Shown piece by piece: positions 60,111-64,000 of a stretch of DNA of 64,000 bases (positions within the stretch are counted from its first letter, which is position 1; each line of letters opens with the position of its first letter). The position numbers and the translations under genes are program-made. The stretch is from Populus alba. Taxonomy: Eukaryota; Streptophyta; Magnoliopsida; Malpighiales; Salicaceae. The stretch lies in assembly GCF_005239225.2 (NCBI RefSeq), contig NC_133296.1, positions 3,348,001 through 3,412,000 on the forward strand. The letters are read 5' to 3'. The notes beneath the pieces were generated by a model, which did not search any database, had not been told where the DNA came from, and saw only the letters and a list, made by a program, of their open reading frames with translations.

Positions 60111-61659
60111 AGGAATTTTTTCTATCTTGAATTATTAAATAAATATTTAAATTTTTTAAAATTAATTATTAACTTATGTACATGAATTTTTTAAAATTAA
60201 TAGTAAAGTTTTAATTTAAATATACTATCTAAAATATTAAAAAATAAATTTTAAAATACATAAAATTAAAGTAAAAGTAAAACTAAATCCACTATTGAAG
60301 TTATATTCTTCGATGTTTTGTGGAATATAATTCATCTATAATCGAATCTGAATCAATATTATAACAATCTCTCAGCCGGGATAAAATAACAATCTCATGT
60401 CAACTGAAAAACAAAATAATTAAATTTTTTTTCTCTCTCAATTCCTCTTTCCTTCACTTAATTCTTCCTTAAATTAGTGTTTTATAAGTTGGACTTTGTA
60501 AATTTACAAGGTTATTCTCTTATTTTTTTTATTTTTCCCTTTCTTTTCTTTGTCTCTCTCTTGTCTTTTTTTTTTTCTTTTTCTATTCTGCTTCTGCCCA
60601 GTCGGCAACATATAAAAAGAAGAAAGAGTTGATTTGTTTTATTTTTTAATGGCAAATAATCATTTTACCCTTAATGAGTCGTTTTGTTTTTATTTGACGG
60701 TCTTTTTTTTTGTTAGCACTATCAAGCTCCATTCATTCTAAAATTTTAACCGGATTTTATTCAATATATTTTAAGATCTCTCATAAAATTTCAGCTTAAT
60801 CAGATGGTTGGATTGAATATCATGACCAATAACGTAAAACTGGTTAAATTGTGATTTTTCATCAAATTTCTGAATTTTTTCAAATATTCTGAAATTTTGA
60901 TCCAAGTTAAAGCATCATATTAGAAGGCTCCACATAAATTTTTAGAATTTTTTAATAACTCAATCGAGAATTATAAAGTTTTTTATATAAAATTAGTCAA
61001 AAAATATTGATAAAATCTTAACCTAAATTATAGCTCACCCAAACCTTTACCATGCATCTACCATTGTTTATATGGATGTCGTGTTCAAAACTTGCTTGAA
61101 GTATTTTTTTAAAAAATATTAAAGCTCGGATTGCCATTTTTTCGCTTGTTGTTTACATATTTATTAATTTTGAATCATTTGATGATTGTTTTAATGAGTC
61201 TTTAATCACATGAGAGCTAATTCATTTTTCTCTTGTTTCTTCATGGAATATATACAAGTCAAATTCAATTCAAATGATTTGTGATAAATTTTACTCAAAC
61301 AACTAGCTAACTAAGGTCTAAATTATGTATGATATCTTATAATATATTACATGAAATTATTTAGTTTTAACATGGTGGATTTTTTTCCATCTTCTCTTTG
61401 TTTTCTTTATTATTATTTTGTAATGAAATTATTATGCTTTTTTAAAAACACATGATTTCATCAAGATAAAAGGAAAATATAGAAAATTAGTTTAAATTAT
61501 ATTAATGAAAAATTAGTTTTCTTCCATGTCAAAATAAAACCTTTAAAAATATGTATTTTTAACTTCTAATAACATATAATTTATACTTTAAAAAAAAATA
61601 CACATAAAAAAACTCAAACCACAGCTCAATCTCAAACACTCTTTCTTTTTATGAGTATT

Positions 61660-61830
61660 TGAAAATATTATTATACCCGTATTTTTAAAAATTTTATTTT
61701 TTATTTTTATTAATTTTTTTTTATGTTTTGGATTATTTTAATACGCTGATTTTAAAAATAATTTTTTTAAAATAAAAAATATCATTTTAATACATTTCAA
61801 CATTAAAAATGTTTTAAAAAACAACCACGA
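61660..61830 (+). repeat. Dispersed ~200-bp AT-rich repeat, copy F
   Basis: Contains ttggattattttaatacgct and gattttaaaaataatttttt, ending aaaacaaccacgacc. Confidence 0.6.
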
Positions 61831-62169
61831 CCAAATTATTCATATATTACACAACTAGTGCCATTTCATCAATCAAACTTTGCATTCGATTTAATCTCAA
61901 AATAAAAAAATAATAATAATAATCGAGCATTGATTTGTAAAACATTTCAGGGACCCACTTTTTGGTAGTCATATGATTAATCTTATCTGCTGACTATGTT
62001 TCATTAAATAAAATCTTGATATTGCTTGCATCCACCGAAGTCGTAGTTGCGTATTGGGTTCTTGTAGAATTGAATTTTCTATTTTATTTATTTACTCGAG
62101 AGAGATGGATTCTTCCATATTTCTAGTAGATGAATAATTTAGTTGATATTTATGAGTGATTAGAAGTAT

Positions 62170-62350
62170 AGCTGACAATTATTTTTTAAATTAATTTTTA
62201 TTTAAAAATATATTATAATAATATTTTTATTCTTTAAAATTATTTTTAATATTAATATATTAAAATAATCTAAAAATATAAAAATAATAAATTTAAATTT
62301 TTATAAAATACAGTTAAGAATATAATTATAAAACATGTTTTAGTCATATA
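62170..62350 (-). repeat. Dispersed ~200-bp AT-rich repeat, copy G (reverse)
   Basis: aattatttttaatattaata followed by ttaaaataatctaaaaatat is the reverse of the core seen in copies A-F. Strongly eroded. Confidence 0.5.
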
Positions 62351-62361
62351 ATTTAACTATT

Positions 62362-62520
62362 TAATAGGTGATCTAGTGGTAAGAACATGTGGTTTTAAGT
62401 TTGAATCTTGTAATTGTAAATATAATAATAACTAAAATATTATATTATTGTTAATTTTAAAATCCATAGAATTAGTTAAAAATATATATAAACTGACATT
62501 AACATTTCATTAATAAAAAG
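62362..62520 (+). repeat. Degenerate SINE copy with A and B boxes still visible
   Basis: gtgatctagtggtaagaaca (A-box region) and aagtttgaatcttg (B-box remnant) are followed by aattagttaaaaatatat and aactgacattaaca, matching the SINE order at 22869-23066. Many substitutions. Confidence 0.65.
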
Positions 62521-62734
62521 AATAATAAAAAAAAATAACTGGTAGCGCATTATGTCACTTAAAACGAACTCAAATCCTAGAATAATCAGTGAATAGTTTA
62601 ATAATAATTTGAGATGACCTCACTATTAGACAATTTTTATGAAATGACCTGGGAATACTATTTATTGATAAATGTCACACCTAAATATTAAACAGTTTTA
62701 CTTACAAGTCAATAATGCTCAGAGACGTCAGCAA

Positions 62735-62930
62735 TAACAATTTATTTTTATATTTTAAAAGTATTTTAAAAAAAATTAAAGTTTTTATTTTTTTATTTTA
62801 AATTATTATTTTTATATTTTCAGATTTGATATGGTAATATTAAAAAAAATTAAAAAAAATTTTAAATATATATATATATATTATTTTAAAACTAAAAATA
62901 CTTTAAAAAATATCCCTATAAGCATGCAGT
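62735..62930 (+). repeat. Dispersed ~200-bp AT-rich repeat, copy H
   Basis: tatattttaaaagtatttta through gatttgatatggtaatatta to aaatatccctataagcatgc, the same order as copy C. Confidence 0.55.
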
Positions 62931-63214
62931 TAATGGAACTGTTGAGTGTTTTTAAAACAAAAGTAAGCTTATCATCTACTCTTTTTTGTTTTGTCAGTGT
63001 TCAGTGGAGGGTATCGTTAAAGGCTGCATAGATTTCCAAATTATTAACAAACAATTGGACATATATAATATCAATGATGAACCTATTTGGAATAAATCAA
63101 TTCTTTTTAGGTTTGATGGGGTCATTAGGACATGCTTATCAACTGTCACACTACTACCAGTGCTGCCTAATCTTAATGTATATTACAGTGTGTTTTTAGA
63201 GACTTCGCTGTTAT

Positions 63215-63375
63215 AATTTAAAATATTTTTTATTAAAAATATTTTAAAATAATATTTTATATTTTTTAAAAATATATTTTAATATCAACTATTAAAATAA
63301 TTAAAAAATTAATTTTAAATTTATAAAAATTTAAAATTTTAAAAAAGAACCACATTTGAAAATAACTTATTTGGT
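63215..63375 (-). repeat. Dispersed ~200-bp AT-rich repeat, copy I (reverse)
   Basis: atattttaatatcaactatt and ttaattttaaatttataaaa lie in reverse order, ending aaaaaagaaccacatttg. Confidence 0.5.
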
Positions 63376-63589
63376 ATCCTCGTAGTGTTGAAAGAACCTT
63401 AAACACTGTTGAAGTAATGATAAACTACAAAGAGAGGTGTGTTCATAAGAATCTAATTCAATTGTCTTAGCTTATGCCCTCGAGAGCTGTAAGGTACTGG
63501 ATGGATGCCAAATATAAGCTCCTAAGATTATAAATGAAGTAGGAAAAAGAAAACAAGGAAAAAGAAATGCAAGCTCAATTTTTTTTTTT

Positions 63590-64000
63590 TTAATTTTTAA
63601 CATTAATATCTCAAATTAACTAGAAAATACTAAAAATATTAATTTAATATTTTTTCCAGTCAAATATACATTTAAAACATATTTAAATGCAAAAACAAAC
63701 TATGCCAACCTTGAATAAATTAGAAAACACTAAAAATATTAATTTAATAATTGTTTTCAAATAAAATATACATTTTAAATGCATTCAAATATAAAAACAA
63801 ATAGTACCAATCTCGAATCAATGAGGAAGAGCTAAAAATATTAATTTTTTTTTTTTTTCAAATCAAATACACATTCAAAACATATTCAAGTACAAAAACA
63901 AATGGTACCAACCACAAATCCATCAGGAAGCACAAAAAATATTAATTTAATATTTTTTTAAAATCAAGTACACATTTAAAGCATATTCAATTAAAAAAAA
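63590..64000. repeat. Tandem array, ~101-bp unit, at least four copies, runs off the window
   Basis: The marker (c)taaaaatattaattt recurs at 63631, 63731, 63833 and (as caaaaaatattaattt) 63934: spacings 100, 102 and 101. Each unit also carries aaatatacatttaaaacat-type text and aaaaacaaa..(g/t)taccaa. Units diverge by point changes and T-tract length. Satellite-like; its true length is unknown. Confidence 0.88.

Larger units (their letters stand above)
60111..63584. other. Intergenic, AT-rich repeats, no gene seen
   Basis: Apart from the marked repeat copies and a T/C-rich patch at 60.43-60.60 kb, I see nothing. Open frames at 62.8-63.2 kb are short, lack family signal and overlap repeat H. 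Confidence 0.5.

Noticed and set aside
63590..64000. CRISPR-like array
   Set aside because: Plant nuclear DNA; units are ~101 bp, diverged and without unique spacers between short identical repeats.

Overview
This is a plant nuclear window. It is AT-rich, its genes have GT-AG introns, and it is dense in short dispersed repeats. The families present (class I PR-4/hevein-barwin, DRIP-type RING E3, ANXUR-type CrRLK1L kinase, ankyrin-TPR protein), together with tRNA-derived SINEs and AT-rich fold-back-type repeats, suggest a woody eudicot. Salicaceae (Populus or Salix) is my best guess; this is an inference and no database was searched.

Layout. 0-1.3 kb: the 3' four exons of an Aux/IAA auxin repressor; its 5' exon (domain I) was not found in the window. 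1.3-12 kb: a gene-poor stretch of microsatellites, tandem duplications, SINE and MITE-like repeats, and one poorly resolved, possibly decayed minus-strand locus (7.2-8.6 kb). 12-22 kb: a tandem cluster of three intact hevein-barwin (PR-4 class I) genes plus a truncated fourth copy, with a duplicated repeat block, two SINE copies (one intact) and a frameshifted coiled-coil pseudogene between them. 22-26 kb: repeats. 26.3-30.7 kb: a seven-exon DRIP-like RING E3 ligase. 32-34.1 kb: prefoldin subunit 4. 34.6 kb: a GNAT acetyltransferase 3' fragment. 35.5-40.1 kb: a decayed minus-strand Ty3/gypsy retrotransposon with an internal deletion, a pol duplication and a nested insertion. 40.7-41.3 kb: a PRA1-family gene. 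43-49.9 kb: a 13-exon ankyrin-TPR gene (minus) with a GC-AG intron, an intronic fold-back MITE and an intronic tandem duplication. 52.7-53.4 kb: a DUF1685-type gene (minus). 57-59.6 kb: an intronless ANXUR/FERONIA-clade receptor kinase. 59.6-64 kb: repeats, ending in a ~101-bp tandem array that runs off the window.

The genes do not form one pathway. The only functional cluster is the PR-4 group. It looks like birth-and-death evolution: two close paralogues ending at the barwin domain (predicted secreted), one diverged copy with a C-terminal tail that could target the vacuole, and one dead tail. Splice sites were chosen by GT/AG (once GC/AG) signals, frame continuity and remembered family conservation. 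The multi-exon models close in frame with no internal stop. I saw no clearly novel enzymatic system; the best leads are the PR-4 cluster structure, the SINEs and the retrotransposon rearrangements.
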